NCBI RefSeq assembly: GCF_036194065.1
Contig: NZ_CP108095.1
Span: 7,130,001-7,194,000 of the forward strand
Reading direction: 5' to 3'
Length of the DNA: 64,000 bases
Source: Streptomyces sp. NBC_00239
Lineage (GTDB): Bacteria; Actinomycetota; Actinomycetes; Streptomycetales; Streptomycetaceae
Shown: piece after piece, positions 36,007 through 43,462 of the stretch
Layout: every line of letters begins with the position of its first letter
Numbering within the stretch: position 1 is the first letter of the stretch
Position numbers and translations under genes: made by a program
Notes under the pieces: model-generated
Told to the model about the DNA's origin: nothing
Databases searched by the model: none
Seen by the model: the letters and a program-made list of their open reading frames with translations, nothing else

Positions 36007-36606
36007 TCAGCCCGTGCGGACCGACAGCGCGAGGAAACGGGCGTCCTCGTCGGCGTACGAGAGCAGCTGCCAGCCGGCCTCGGCGAGGACCGGGCGGAGG
36101 TTCTCCTCGGCCCGCAGGTCGTCGGGGGTGATCTCGCGGCCGTGCCGGGCGGCCAGCGCCTTGCGCCCGATGGCGTGGAAGAGCGCGAGCCTGCCGCCCG
36201 GGCGCACCACCCGCGCCAACTCGGCGAGGTCCCGCACGGGGTCGGCCAGGTGCGAGACGAGTCCGGCGCCGAACACGGCGTCGAGCGACGCGTCGCCCAG
36301 GGGCAGCCGTGCCACGTCGCCCAGCACCAGGACGGCATCCCGGTCGCGGCCGGCCAGTGCCGCCTGCGCCAGCATGTGGGGAGTGAGGTCCAGGCCGATC
36401 ACCGTGCCGCCGGGGCCGACCGCCTCGCGCAGGTGCGGGAGCGCCCGGCCGGTGCCGCAGCCCGCGTCGAGCACGCGGTCGCCCCGCCGCAGGCCCAGCT
36501 CGCCGACACCGACCGCGAACTTGGGGCCGTCGTCGGGGAACTTGCTGTCCCAGGAGGCGGCACGCGATCCGAAGAACTCCTGGACTTCCGTGTGGTCTTC
36601 GCTCAT
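36007..36606 (-). CDS. Class I SAM-dependent methyltransferase
   Basis: 199 aa from the ATG at 36606 (MSEDHTEVQEFFGSRAASWDSKF); the frame continues upstream but without protein character. Motif I is VLDAGCGTGRALPHL, the acidic residue after strand 2 is in IGLDLTPHML, motif II AVFGAGLVSHLADPV and post-motif RPGGRLALFHAIGRKAL. This is the UbiE/Methyltransf_11 type, with a small-molecule or quinone-like acceptor more likely than nucleic acid. No target can be inferred from the neighbours. Confidence 0.9.
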   Translation of the reverse strand: MSEDHTEVQEFFGSRAASWDSKFPDDGPKFAVGVGELGLRRGDRVLDAGCGTGRALPHLREAVGPGGTVIGLDLTPHMLAQAALAGRDRDAVLVLGDVARLPLGDASLDAVFGAGLVSHLADPVRDLAELARVVRPGGRLALFHAIGRKALAARHGREITPDDLRAEENLRPVLAEAGWQLLSYADEDARFLALSVRTG

Positions 36607-36719
36607 GAGCCCATGATCCCTCAACGGCGATCCACACACGCCGTGCGCAGGATGACACCGGGTGTGATCGTGCAAGAACGTATCTCTGTCATATTCCATC
36701 ACCTTTCGAAATGCGCCCC

Positions 36720-36747
36720 TTGTTCGTGCCCTCACCCGGACTAGCGT
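36720..36747 (+). promoter_or_regulatory. Candidate promoter of the MHYT gene
   Basis: TTGTTC (36720-36725) and TAGCGT (36742-36747) are 16 bp apart, and the ATG follows only 9 bp after the -10 element. Transcription starting at or next to the ATG would give a (nearly) leaderless message, consistent with the absence of a ribosome site. Confidence 0.5.
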
Positions 36748-36756
36748 CCCCGGGTC

Positions 36757-37530
36757 ATGGGACACCTGGACCACGCAGCCTTCGGCTGGCTCACACCCGT
36801 GCTGTCATACGTGATGGCCGCCATCGGCGCCGCCCTCGGGCTGCGCTGCACCGTCCGCGCGCTCGCCGCCACCGGACGCTCCCGGCGCAACTGGCTGCTC
36901 ACCGCCGCCTCCGCCATCGGATCGGGCATCTGGACCATGCACTTCGTGGCCATGCTCGGCTTCAGCGTCACCGGTACCGAGATCCACTACAACGTGCCGC
37001 TGACCATCCTCAGCCTGCTCGTCGCCATGGCCGTCGTCGGCGCCGGCGTGTTCGCCGTCGGATACGGCCGGGACCGCACCCGGGCCCTCGTGCTGGGCGG
37101 CCTCACCACCGGACTCGGCGTCGCGAGCATGCACTACCTCGGCATGGCCGCACTGCGGCTGCACGGGCGGATCAGCTACGACCCGCTCACCGTCGCCCTG
37201 TCCGTCGGCATCGCGGTCGTCGCCGCCACCGCCGCCCTGTGGGCCGCCCTCAACATCAAGTCGCCCGTCGCCGTGGCCGTGGCCTCCCTCGTCATGGGCG
37301 CGGCCGTGACCAGCATGCACTACACCGGAATGATGGCCGTGGGCGTCGAAGTCGCCCCGTCCGACGGCACCCTGCCCGGGGCCACGGCCATGCAGTTCAT
37401 CTTCCCCCTCGCCGTCGGTCTGGGCTCGTACCTCTTCCTCACCGCCGCCTTCGTGGCGCTCTCCCCGACCGCGGACGAGCGCGCGGCCTCGGCTTCCGCC
37501 CAACGCCTCGGCGACCGCGCGCTGACGTGA
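36757..37530 (+). CDS. MHYT-domain membrane sensor protein
   Basis: 257 aa with seven predicted membrane helices. The MHYT signature occurs three times near the outer ends of helices: TMHFVAMLGF (residues ~50), SMHYLGMAAL (~127) and SMHYTGMMAV (~187). Conserved Met, His and Tyr/Phe residues are proposed to bind copper or sense O2, CO or NO. Here the domain stands alone, without a fused GGDEF, EAL or LytTR output. It lies just upstream of a conservon whose kinase begins with a nitrate/nitrite-sensing-like domain, so it may act as a membrane partner; that is inference. A 21-bp tandem duplication spans its stop codon. Confidence 0.92.
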   Translation: MGHLDHAAFGWLTPVLSYVMAAIGAALGLRCTVRALAATGRSRRNWLLTAASAIGSGIWTMHFVAMLGFSVTGTEIHYNVPLTILSLLVAMAVVGAGVFAVGYGRDRTRALVLGGLTTGLGVASMHYLGMAALRLHGRISYDPLTVALSVGIAVVAATAALWAALNIKSPVAVAVASLVMGAAVTSMHYTGMMAVGVEVAPSDGTLPGATAMQFIFPLAVGLGSYLFLTAAFVALSPTADERAASASAQRLGDRALT

Positions 37531-37550
37531 CGCGACCGCGCGCTGACGTG
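37511..37550. repeat. 21-bp tandem duplication across the MHYT stop codon
   Basis: Bases 37511-37529 recur as 37532-37550 with a 21-bp period. The first copy includes the last codons and TGA of the MHYT gene. A second direct repeat of about 22 bp (near 37653 and 37680) lies before the conservon kinase start. Both look like slippage products. Confidence 0.8.
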
Positions 37551-37739
37551 CACGACCGGTCACCGACGTGACAGGGCCGGGCGTCGCCTGACGCGGCGCA
37601 GCGGCCGAGGTGTTCGCGTCCCGCTTCCGCGCTCCGTCGTTCAGCCGCCCCGCCCCGCCCGACTCCCAGGCACCCCCGGCCCCGCCCGACTCCCAGGCAC
37701 CACCCGTACCGCCGTACCGCCATCCGGAACGAGGAGCCC

Positions 37740-40700
37740 ATGCGCACACCCCGCAGCACCCCGGACGCCGACGCGTCCCGGCTGCCGGCGCCACCGGCGC
37801 GCGGCCGTCGGGCGCACGCCGGCCCGCCCGCCGAGGAGCACCCGACCGCGGGCCCCCGGTCTGCCACCGGCGGCGCCCCGGGACCGGCCTCCTCCGTCCC
37901 GGCCGCGCCCGCCGCCCCCGCGCCGCTGCGACTGCGGCTGCGACCCGGCACCGTCCGCGCCAAGATCGTCTCGCTGCTGATGGTGCCCGTGGTGTCGCTG
38001 CTCGCCCTGTGGGCCTTCGCCACGGTCAGCACCGCGCAGGACGTCGCCCGGCTCGGCCGGATCCAGCGCGTGGACGAGCAGATACGTATCCCCGTCGGCC
38101 GCGCCGTCACCGAACTCCAAGCCGAGCGCCGCGCGGCCGTCCGCTACCTGGGCGCGCCGGGGGGCGACCTCGCCGCCGCGCTCTCGGCGCAGGGCCGCCG
38201 CACCGACGCCGCCCTGGACCGGCTCCGGCTCGGCGGCCGGCACACCGTCGCCGACTCGGGCGACCACCCGCCCGCCGTCTCGCGCACGCTGCGGGAGTTC
38301 GTCGCGGCGGCGGACGCGCTCTCCGCGGTACGTACGGACGTCGGCGCGCGCAAGACCACCCGGGACGCCGCCTTCGAGGCGTACACCGAGGTCGTCGGCG
38401 CCGCCTTCGCCGTCAGCGGCGCCCTCGCCGGGAGCGACGGAGCGGAGGGCGCCGGGCACGGTTCCGAGGCCCGGGTGCTCCTGGAGTTCACGCGCGCCGC
38501 CGAGCAGCTCGCCCGGGAGGACGCCGTACTCGCCGGCCGCACCGGCGCCGGCACCCGGCTCGGCGCCGAGGACCTGCGGCGGTTCACCGCCGCCGCCGAG
38601 AGCCGCCGCACCCTGACCGAGGCCGCGGCCGCGGACCTGCCGGCCGCCCAGCGCGCGTCCTGGCAGGCCACCGGCAGGGGAGCCGCGTACGCCACCCTGA
38701 CCGCCGTCGAGGACCGGCTGCTCGGCGCGGACACCCGTACGGGCGGCGGCAGCGGCGGCGGGCGGGTCGGCGAACGGGCGGCGGACCGGGACGTTCCGGC
38801 CGGCTGGGACACCGCGGCCGCCGAAGTGGCCACGGCGATGCGCGCCGTGGAGAACGCGGCACGCGACAGCGCCGCCGACCGCGCCGACCCGCTGGCCGAA
38901 GGCGTGGTCAGTGTGGCCGGCGCCGCGGTACTCCTCGGCCTCGCGGCCGTGGCCGCCTCCCTCGTGATCTCCGTCCGGATCGGCCGCGCCCTGGTCGTCG
39001 AACTCGTCTCGCTGCGCAACGGCGCCCTGGAGATCGCCCACCGAAAACTCCCCGAGGCGATGGACCGGCTGCGGGCCGGACAGGACATCGACGTGGCGGC
39101 GGAGACACCCGAAGGCACCCCGGCCGACGACGAGATCGCGCAGGTCGGCGAGGCGTTGGCGACGGTTCACCGGGCCGCGCTCAGCGCCGCCGTGGAACGC
39201 GCCGAACTGGCCAGCGGAGTCTCCGGCGTCTTCGTCAACCTCGCCCGCCGCAGCCAGGTCCTCGTCCACCGGCAGCTCAACCTGCTGGACTCGATGGAGC
39301 GGCGCGCCGACGACCCCGGCGAACTCGGCGACCTCTTCCGACTGGACCACCTCACCACCCGGATGCGACGGCACGCCGAGAGCCTCATCATCCTCTCCGG
39401 CGCCGCCCCGGGCCGCGCCTGGCGGATGCCGGTCCCGCTCACCAACGTCGTACGGGCGGCCGTCTCCGAGATCGAGGACTACCCGCGGGTGGAGGTGCGC
39501 CGGCTCGCCGAGACCTCCGTGGCCGGCGCCGCCGTCGCCGACCTCACCCACCTCCTCGCCGAACTCGTCGAGAACGCCGCCCAGTTCTCGCCCCCGCACA
39601 CCAAGGTCCGGGTCAGCGGCGAACCCGTCGGCACCGGCTACGTCCTCGAAGTCGAGGACCGCGGGCTGGGCATGGGCCGGGAGTCGCTCGCCGAAGCCAA
39701 CCGGCGCATCGAACAGTCGGAGGCCCTCGACCTCTTCGACAGTGACCGGCTCGGGCTGTTCGTGGTGAGCAGGCTGTCCGCCCGGCACGGCGTGAAGGTG
39801 CACCTGAGGCCCTCGCCGTACGGGGGGACCACCGCGGTGGTGCTCCTCCCGACCTCGCTCCTGCAAGGCGCCCTGCCGGCCGGTGCTCCGGAGCCGGAGC
39901 CGGAGGCGGGGGCCGATGGGGCCGAAGGGGCCGCGGCCCCGGGAGTCCCGGCGCGGAACGGGCAGGCGCGGAGCCGCCTCGCGGAGAGCGCTCCAGGGCG
40001 GGGCGGGCCGTGGTCACAGGCCCCCGACGCGGAGCGCCCGGCGGCGCCGCGACCCTTCGCCGCCTGGGAAACCCCCATGGGCCAAGTCCCCGCCCGTCAA
40101 GTCCCCGTCGGTCAGGCCCCCGCCCGCCAGACCCTGGCCGGGCCCGCTGCATCCGGACCCGCTGCATCCGGGGTCACCGCCCTCGGACCCGGCGCCTCCG
40201 GGCCGGGTCACACGTACGAGCGAGCCGCCTCCGAGCGCCCCGCCGCCCGGCGAGCCGGATCCGACGGAACCGGCTCCGGGGCGACCGGGTCCGCAGCCGG
40301 TGGCTCCGGTGGCTCCGGTGGCCACGGCAGCTCCGGTGGCCACGGTGGCCACGACAGCTCCGGCGGTTCCGGCAGCTCGGGCGGCCCCGCCGGGCGCCCG
40401 ACTCCGGAACGGACGCCCGCCCCGGATCAGGCCCCCGCCCCGGTGTCGACGCTGCGCCCGCGCGGCGCAGGCGGCACCGGCGCAGGCGGCACCGGCGCAG
40501 GCGGGCCGGGCTCCCGTACCGTCCTGCGCGCCACCGCACCCGTACCGCTGCCCGCGGGGCCGGGCGCGCTGCCCGCCGGCGTCACCGAACTGCCCCGCCG
40601 GGTCCGGCAGGCCAGCCTCGTCCCGCAGTTGCGCGAGGCACCGGCGCCGGCCGCCCCCGCCGGGGTCCGGGCACCGGAAGACCCGCCCGGGCGCAGCCCC

Positions 40701-40796
40701 GAGGAGGCCCGGGACCGGATGTCGGCCTACCGCGCCGGCTGGGCCCGCGGCGCGGCAGATGCCACCCGAGCAGGCAGCGAAGGAGACCAGTCGTGA
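37740..40796 (+). CDS. cvnA: Conservon sensor kinase CvnA, NIT-domain histidine kinase
   Basis: 1018 aa, ATG with GAGGAG seven bases upstream. Order: Pro/Ala-rich cytoplasmic tail (1-70), membrane helix ~77-97 (IVSLLMVPVVSLLALWAFATV split here), extracytoplasmic nitrate/nitrite-sensing-like (NIT) domain ~105-380, membrane helix ~390-412, HAMP, a dimerisation region with FVNLARRSQVLVHRQLNLLDSMER and DHLTTRMRRHAESLI, then an HATPase domain (LVENAAQFSPPH, VEDRGLGMG, LGLFVVSRLSARHGV, YGGTTAVVLLP) to ~710. The last ~300 residues are low-complexity (GGSGGHGSSGGHGGHDSSGG; GAGGTGAGGTGAGG), unusual in length. First gene of the conservon; its stop overlaps cvnB. Confidence 0.95.
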   Translation: MRTPRSTPDADASRLPAPPARGRRAHAGPPAEEHPTAGPRSATGGAPGPASSVPAAPAAPAPLRLRLRPGTVRAKIVSLLMVPVVSLLALWAFATVSTAQDVARLGRIQRVDEQIRIPVGRAVTELQAERRAAVRYLGAPGGDLAAALSAQGRRTDAALDRLRLGGRHTVADSGDHPPAVSRTLREFVAAADALSAVRTDVGARKTTRDAAFEAYTEVVGAAFAVSGALAGSDGAEGAGHGSEARVLLEFTRAAEQLAREDAVLAGRTGAGTRLGAEDLRRFTAAAESRRTLTEAAAADLPAAQRASWQATGRGAAYATLTAVEDRLLGADTRTGGGSGGGRVGERAADRDVPAGWDTAAAEVATAMRAVENAARDSAADRADPLAEGVVSVAGAAVLLGLAAVAASLVISVRIGRALVVELVSLRNGALEIAHRKLPEAMDRLRAGQDIDVAAETPEGTPADDEIAQVGEALATVHRAALSAAVERAELASGVSGVFVNLARRSQVLVHRQLNLLDSMERRADDPGELGDLFRLDHLTTRMRRHAESLIILSGAAPGRAWRMPVPLTNVVRAAVSEIEDYPRVEVRRLAETSVAGAAVADLTHLLAELVENAAQFSPPHTKVRVSGEPVGTGYVLEVEDRGLGMGRESLAEANRRIEQSEALDLFDSDRLGLFVVSRLSARHGVKVHLRPSPYGGTTAVVLLPTSLLQGALPAGAPEPEPEAGADGAEGAAAPGVPARNGQARSRLAESAPGRGGPWSQAPDAERPAAPRPFAAWETPMGQVPARQVPVGQAPARQTLAGPAASGPAASGVTALGPGASGPGHTYERAASERPAARRAGSDGTGSGATGSAAGGSGGSGGHGSSGGHGGHDSSGGSGSSGGPAGRPTPERTPAPDQAPAPVSTLRPRGAGGTGAGGTGAGGPGSRTVLRATAPVPLPAGPGALPAGVTELPRRVRQASLVPQLREAPAPAAPAGVRAPEDPPGRSPEEARDRMSAYRAGWARGAADATRAGSEGDQS

Positions 40797-41236
40797 TCGA
40801 ACACCAGAGGACCGACATGGACAGTGCACGGCGTTCCGGCGAGCTGGACTGGCTGCTGGACGACATGGTGGCGCGGGTGCGGGAGGTGCGGCACGCGGTC
40901 GTGCTGTCCAACGACGGCCTGGCGGTCGGTGCGTCCAGCGCGCTGAGCCGTGAGGACGCCGAGCACCTCGCCGCGGTGGCGTCGGGGTTCCACAGCCTGG
41001 CCAAGGGCGCGGGCCGGCATTTCCACGCCGGGGGCGTGCGCCAGACGATGGTGGAGATGGACGACGGCTTCCTGTTCGTGGCCGCGGCCGGGGACGGCTC
41101 CTGCCTCGCCGTGCTGAGCGCCGCCGCCGCCGACGTCGGACTCATCGCGTACGAGATGGCGCGGCTGGTCAAGCGGGTCGGCGAGCACCTGTACACGCCG
41201 CCGCGGTTCGCCGGCCGGCCGCCGGCCGCAGGCTGA
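40793..41236 (+). CDS. cvnB: Conservon roadblock/LC7 protein CvnB
   Basis: 147 aa. GTG at 40793 overlaps the cvnA stop (GTGA) with AGGAGA upstream; an in-frame ATG ten codons later is possible. Roadblock/LC7 fold: LDWLLDDMVARVREVRHAVVLSNDGLAVGAS, AEHLAAVASGFHSLAKGAG, RQTMVEMDDGFLFVAAAGDGSCLAVL. In conservons this protein binds the CvnD GTPase and works as its regulator or scaffold. A closely similar second copy lies 2.1 kb downstream (42916-43311). Confidence 0.94.
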   Translation: MIEHQRTDMDSARRSGELDWLLDDMVARVREVRHAVVLSNDGLAVGASSALSREDAEHLAAVASGFHSLAKGAGRHFHAGGVRQTMVEMDDGFLFVAAAGDGSCLAVLSAAAADVGLIAYEMARLVKRVGEHLYTPPRFAGRPPAAG

Positions 41237-41250
41237 CGGCGGCCCCGCAC

Positions 41251-41649
41251 ATGAGCGAGGAACTGTCCGGCGGCAGCCGCTGGTTCGACGCCGACGCGGG
41301 CCCGCTCGTCAGGCCGTACGCGATGACGGGCGGCCGGACGAAGCCGGGCCCGAGCGGGGTCAGGTTCGACCTGATCGCGCTGGTGGTCGTGGACCCGGAC
41401 GGCCTCGACGCGGCGGCCGAGTCGCTGCTCGGGCCCGAGCACCGGGCGCTGCTGGCGCTGTGCAGGTCGGAGACCCAGTCCGTGGCGGAGCTGTCGGCCG
41501 ACGCGGACCTGCCGGTCGGCGTCGTACGGGTGCTCCTCGGGGACCTCCTGGAGGCCGGCCACGTACGGGTGAGCCGCCCGGTGCCCCCGGCGCAGTTGCC
41601 GGACGAACGGATTCTGCGGGAAGTCATCGAAGGATTGAGAGCTCTGTGA
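41251..41649 (+). CDS. cvnC: Conservon DUF742 protein CvnC
   Basis: 132 aa. DUF742 landmarks: RWFDADAGPLVRPYAMTGGRTKP at the N-terminus, FDLIALVVV, LGPEHRALLALCRSETQSVAELSADADLPVGVVRVLLGDLLEAGHVRV (a winged-helix-like C-terminal part, split here), and the end ILREVIEGLRAL. A member of the signalling complex formed by CvnA-D. Its stop overlaps the next start by one base (TGATG). Confidence 0.94.
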   Translation: MSEELSGGSRWFDADAGPLVRPYAMTGGRTKPGPSGVRFDLIALVVVDPDGLDAAAESLLGPEHRALLALCRSETQSVAELSADADLPVGVVRVLLGDLLEAGHVRVSRPVPPAQLPDERILREVIEGLRAL

Positions 41650-42320
41650 TGGGACACGACGCCAGAGACGACAGAGACGGCGGCAGAGACGGCGGCAGGG
41701 GTGGTGGCGGTCGGGACGGCGGCGGCGAGGAGCTGGCGTCGCTCGCGCTGAAGATCCTGGTGGCCGGCGGCTTCGGCGTGGGCAAGACCACGCTGGTCGG
41801 CGCGGTCAGCGAGATCCGCCCGCTGCGGACCGAGGAACTCCTCAGCGAGGCCGGAGAGTTGGTCGACGACACCGGTGGCATCGACCACAAGACCACGACC
41901 ACCGTCGCCATGGACTTCGGGCGCATCACCATCAGGGCGGGCCTGTCGCTCTACCTCTTCGGCACACCGGGGCAGGATCGTTTCTGGTTCCTGTGGGACG
42001 AGCTGTCCCAGGGCGCGCTCGGGGCCGTGGTCCTCGCGGACACCCGGCGGCTGGAGGACTGCTTCCCGGCCGTCGACTACTTCGAGCACCGCCGCATCCC
42101 GTTCGCGGTCGCCGTCAACTGCTTCGCCGGCAGCCGGACGTACGGCGCCCACGACGTCGCGCGGGCCCTGGACCTCGAACAGGGCACCCCCGTGGTGCTG
42201 TGCGACGCGCGGGACAAGGACTCGGGGAAGGAGGTCCTGATCCGGCTGGTCGAGTACGCGGGACGGGTGCACACCGCCCGGCTGCTGGACTCGGTGGAGC
42301 CGCAGGCCGGGACGGTGTGA
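41649..42320 (+). CDS. cvnD: Conservon small GTPase CvnD
   Basis: 223 aa from the ATG at 41649; a GTG at 41646 is an equal alternative. After an Asp/Gly/Arg-rich N-terminal tail (DRDGGRDGGRGGGGRDGGG), the P-loop reads AGGFGVGKTTLVGA (~residue 39). The G3-like motif is LFGTPGQDRFWFLWDELSQGALGAVVLADT, and the base-recognition region is AVAVNCFAG with VLCDARDKDS. These match the MglA/Ras-like GTPases of conservons, which switch between GDP and GTP forms under control of CvnB and CvnA. Last conservon gene. Confidence 0.94.
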   Translation: MGHDARDDRDGGRDGGRGGGGRDGGGEELASLALKILVAGGFGVGKTTLVGAVSEIRPLRTEELLSEAGELVDDTGGIDHKTTTTVAMDFGRITIRAGLSLYLFGTPGQDRFWFLWDELSQGALGAVVLADTRRLEDCFPAVDYFEHRRIPFAVAVNCFAGSRTYGAHDVARALDLEQGTPVVLCDARDKDSGKEVLIRLVEYAGRVHTARLLDSVEPQAGTV

Positions 42321-42325
42321 CCACG

Positions 42326-42352
42326 CCGGGTCGGCCGGGTCGGCCGGGTCGG
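42326..42352. repeat. 9-bp tandem repeat, three copies
   Basis: CCGGGTCGG occurs three times in a row, followed by a partial fourth, in the 69-bp gap between convergent cvnD and the PPOX gene. Confidence 0.8.
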
Positions 42353-42389
42353 CCGGGTATGACGGGTCTGCCGAGTAGGACGAGTCCGC

Positions 42390-42818
42390 TCAGTCGGCGA
42401 TGCCGGCGAACGCTATGACCTTCTCGATGCTTACGCGTACCAGGAGTTCACCCGGCACCGCGTTGCGCCGGCCGAACGCCTCGGCCCTCTCCTCTCCCAT
42501 GTAGCGCGCGCCGATCCGGGTGGCGTGGTGCAGCATCTCGTCGAGGTCCTCCGAGATGTCCGCGCGCCCTTGCAGGACCACGTAGGAGAACGGCGGCCGG
42601 TCGTCGTCGACGCACAGCGCCACCCGGCCGTCGCGGGCCAGATTGCGCCCCTTGACAGTGTCCTTCCCGGTGTTGAAGACGAAGGTGTCCCCGTCGAGAA
42701 CGAACCAGATGGGGGCAACGTGCGGGCTGCCGTCGGCTCGTACCGTGGAGAGTTTGCCGGTTCGGGTGGAATGCGAGACAAACGCCCGCCATTCCTCTTG
42801 AGTCATTCTCGTCGCCAT
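42390..42818 (-). CDS. PPOX-class F420/flavin-dependent protein
   Basis: 142 aa; ATG at 42818 with AAGGAGG upstream fixes the start. Split-barrel motifs: TRTGKLSTVRADGSPHVAPIWFVLDGDTFVF (split), TGKDTVKGRNLARDGRVALCVDDDRPPFSYV, IGARYMGEERAEAFG and a C-terminal RVSIEKVIAF. The TGKxxxKxxNLxRDPRV-like pattern is typical of actinobacterial PPOX-class F420-dependent oxidoreductases. It converges on the conservon GTPase gene and is divergent from a solo roadblock gene 97 bp away. Confidence 0.9.
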   Translation of the reverse strand: MATRMTQEEWRAFVSHSTRTGKLSTVRADGSPHVAPIWFVLDGDTFVFNTGKDTVKGRNLARDGRVALCVDDDRPPFSYVVLQGRADISEDLDEMLHHATRIGARYMGEERAEAFGRRNAVPGELLVRVSIEKVIAFAGIAD

Positions 42819-42915
42819 GGGGACATCCTCCTTGCCCGAAAGCCGCTGGTGGGGAAGGCTGGCTGAACGAGAGCGCGGGGGCGGGGGCGACCGCGCGTAG
42901 GGGGAGGCGACAGAC

Positions 42916-43311
42916 ATGGCGCTGGACAAGCAGCTCGACTGGCTGCTCGACGATCTGACCCAACGAGTCCACCAGGTGCGGCACGCCGTGGTGCTCTCCA
43001 ACGACGGCCTGGTCACCGGGGCCAGCAGCAGCCTCGAGCGCGCGGACGCGGAGCATCTCGCGGCGGTCTCGGCGGGCCTGCAGAGCCTGGCGAAGGGATC
43101 CGGCCTGCACTTCAGGGCCGGGCAGGTGCGGCAGACGATGGTGGAGTACGACGAGGGGGCCCTCTTCGTGATGGCCGCAGGCGAAGGCAGCTGCCTGTGC
43201 GTGCTCAGCGCGGCGGAGGCCGACATCGGGCAGGTCGCCTACGAGATGACCCTGCTGGTCAACCGGGTCGGCGAACACCTGGGCGTGGCGGAGCGGGGTC
43301 GCGCCGACTAG
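42916..43311 (+). CDS. Solo roadblock/LC7 protein, paralogue of CvnB
   Basis: 131 aa, ATG with GGGGGAGG upstream. The whole sequence runs parallel to CvnB at 40793-41236: LDWLLDDLTQRVHQVRHAVVLSNDGLVTGAS, ADAEHLAAVSAGLQSLAKGSG, VRQTMVEYDEGALFVMAAGEGSCLCVL, AYEMTLLVNRVGEHLGV. No kinase, DUF742 or GTPase partner is adjacent, so it may be a duplicated CvnB able to join the nearby conservon complex. That is inference. DUF6397-type gene follows on the same strand after 151 bp. Confidence 0.92.
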   Translation: MALDKQLDWLLDDLTQRVHQVRHAVVLSNDGLVTGASSSLERADAEHLAAVSAGLQSLAKGSGLHFRAGQVRQTMVEYDEGALFVMAAGEGSCLCVLSAAEADIGQVAYEMTLLVNRVGEHLGVAERGRAD

Positions 43312-43378
43312 CGGGCGCCGGTGGGCCGGGCGGCCGGGCGGGGTGGTCCCGCGGGGTGGTCCGGTCCTGGCCGAGGAG

Positions 43379-43387
43379 TTATCCACA
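43379..43387 (+). promoter_or_regulatory. Perfect DnaA box upstream of the DUF6397-type gene
   Basis: TTATCCACA matches the classical DnaA box exactly, 76 bp before the ATG at 43463. It stands alone, so it is not an origin, but a single box in a promoter region can let DnaA control transcription. A candidate promoter (TTACGG-17-CAATAG) lies just downstream. Confidence 0.55.
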
Positions 43388-43462
43388 GGCCCGACGGGAT
43401 GTCGTCGCGCTGAGTTACGGTCTTCACACAGAGTCAGCAATAGTGCTCGTGGGAGGACCGTC

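Noticed and set aside
43379..43387. DnaA box as evidence for a replication origin
   Set aside because: A single box, no cluster and no dnaA, dnaN or gyr genes nearby; kept only as a possible regulatory site.
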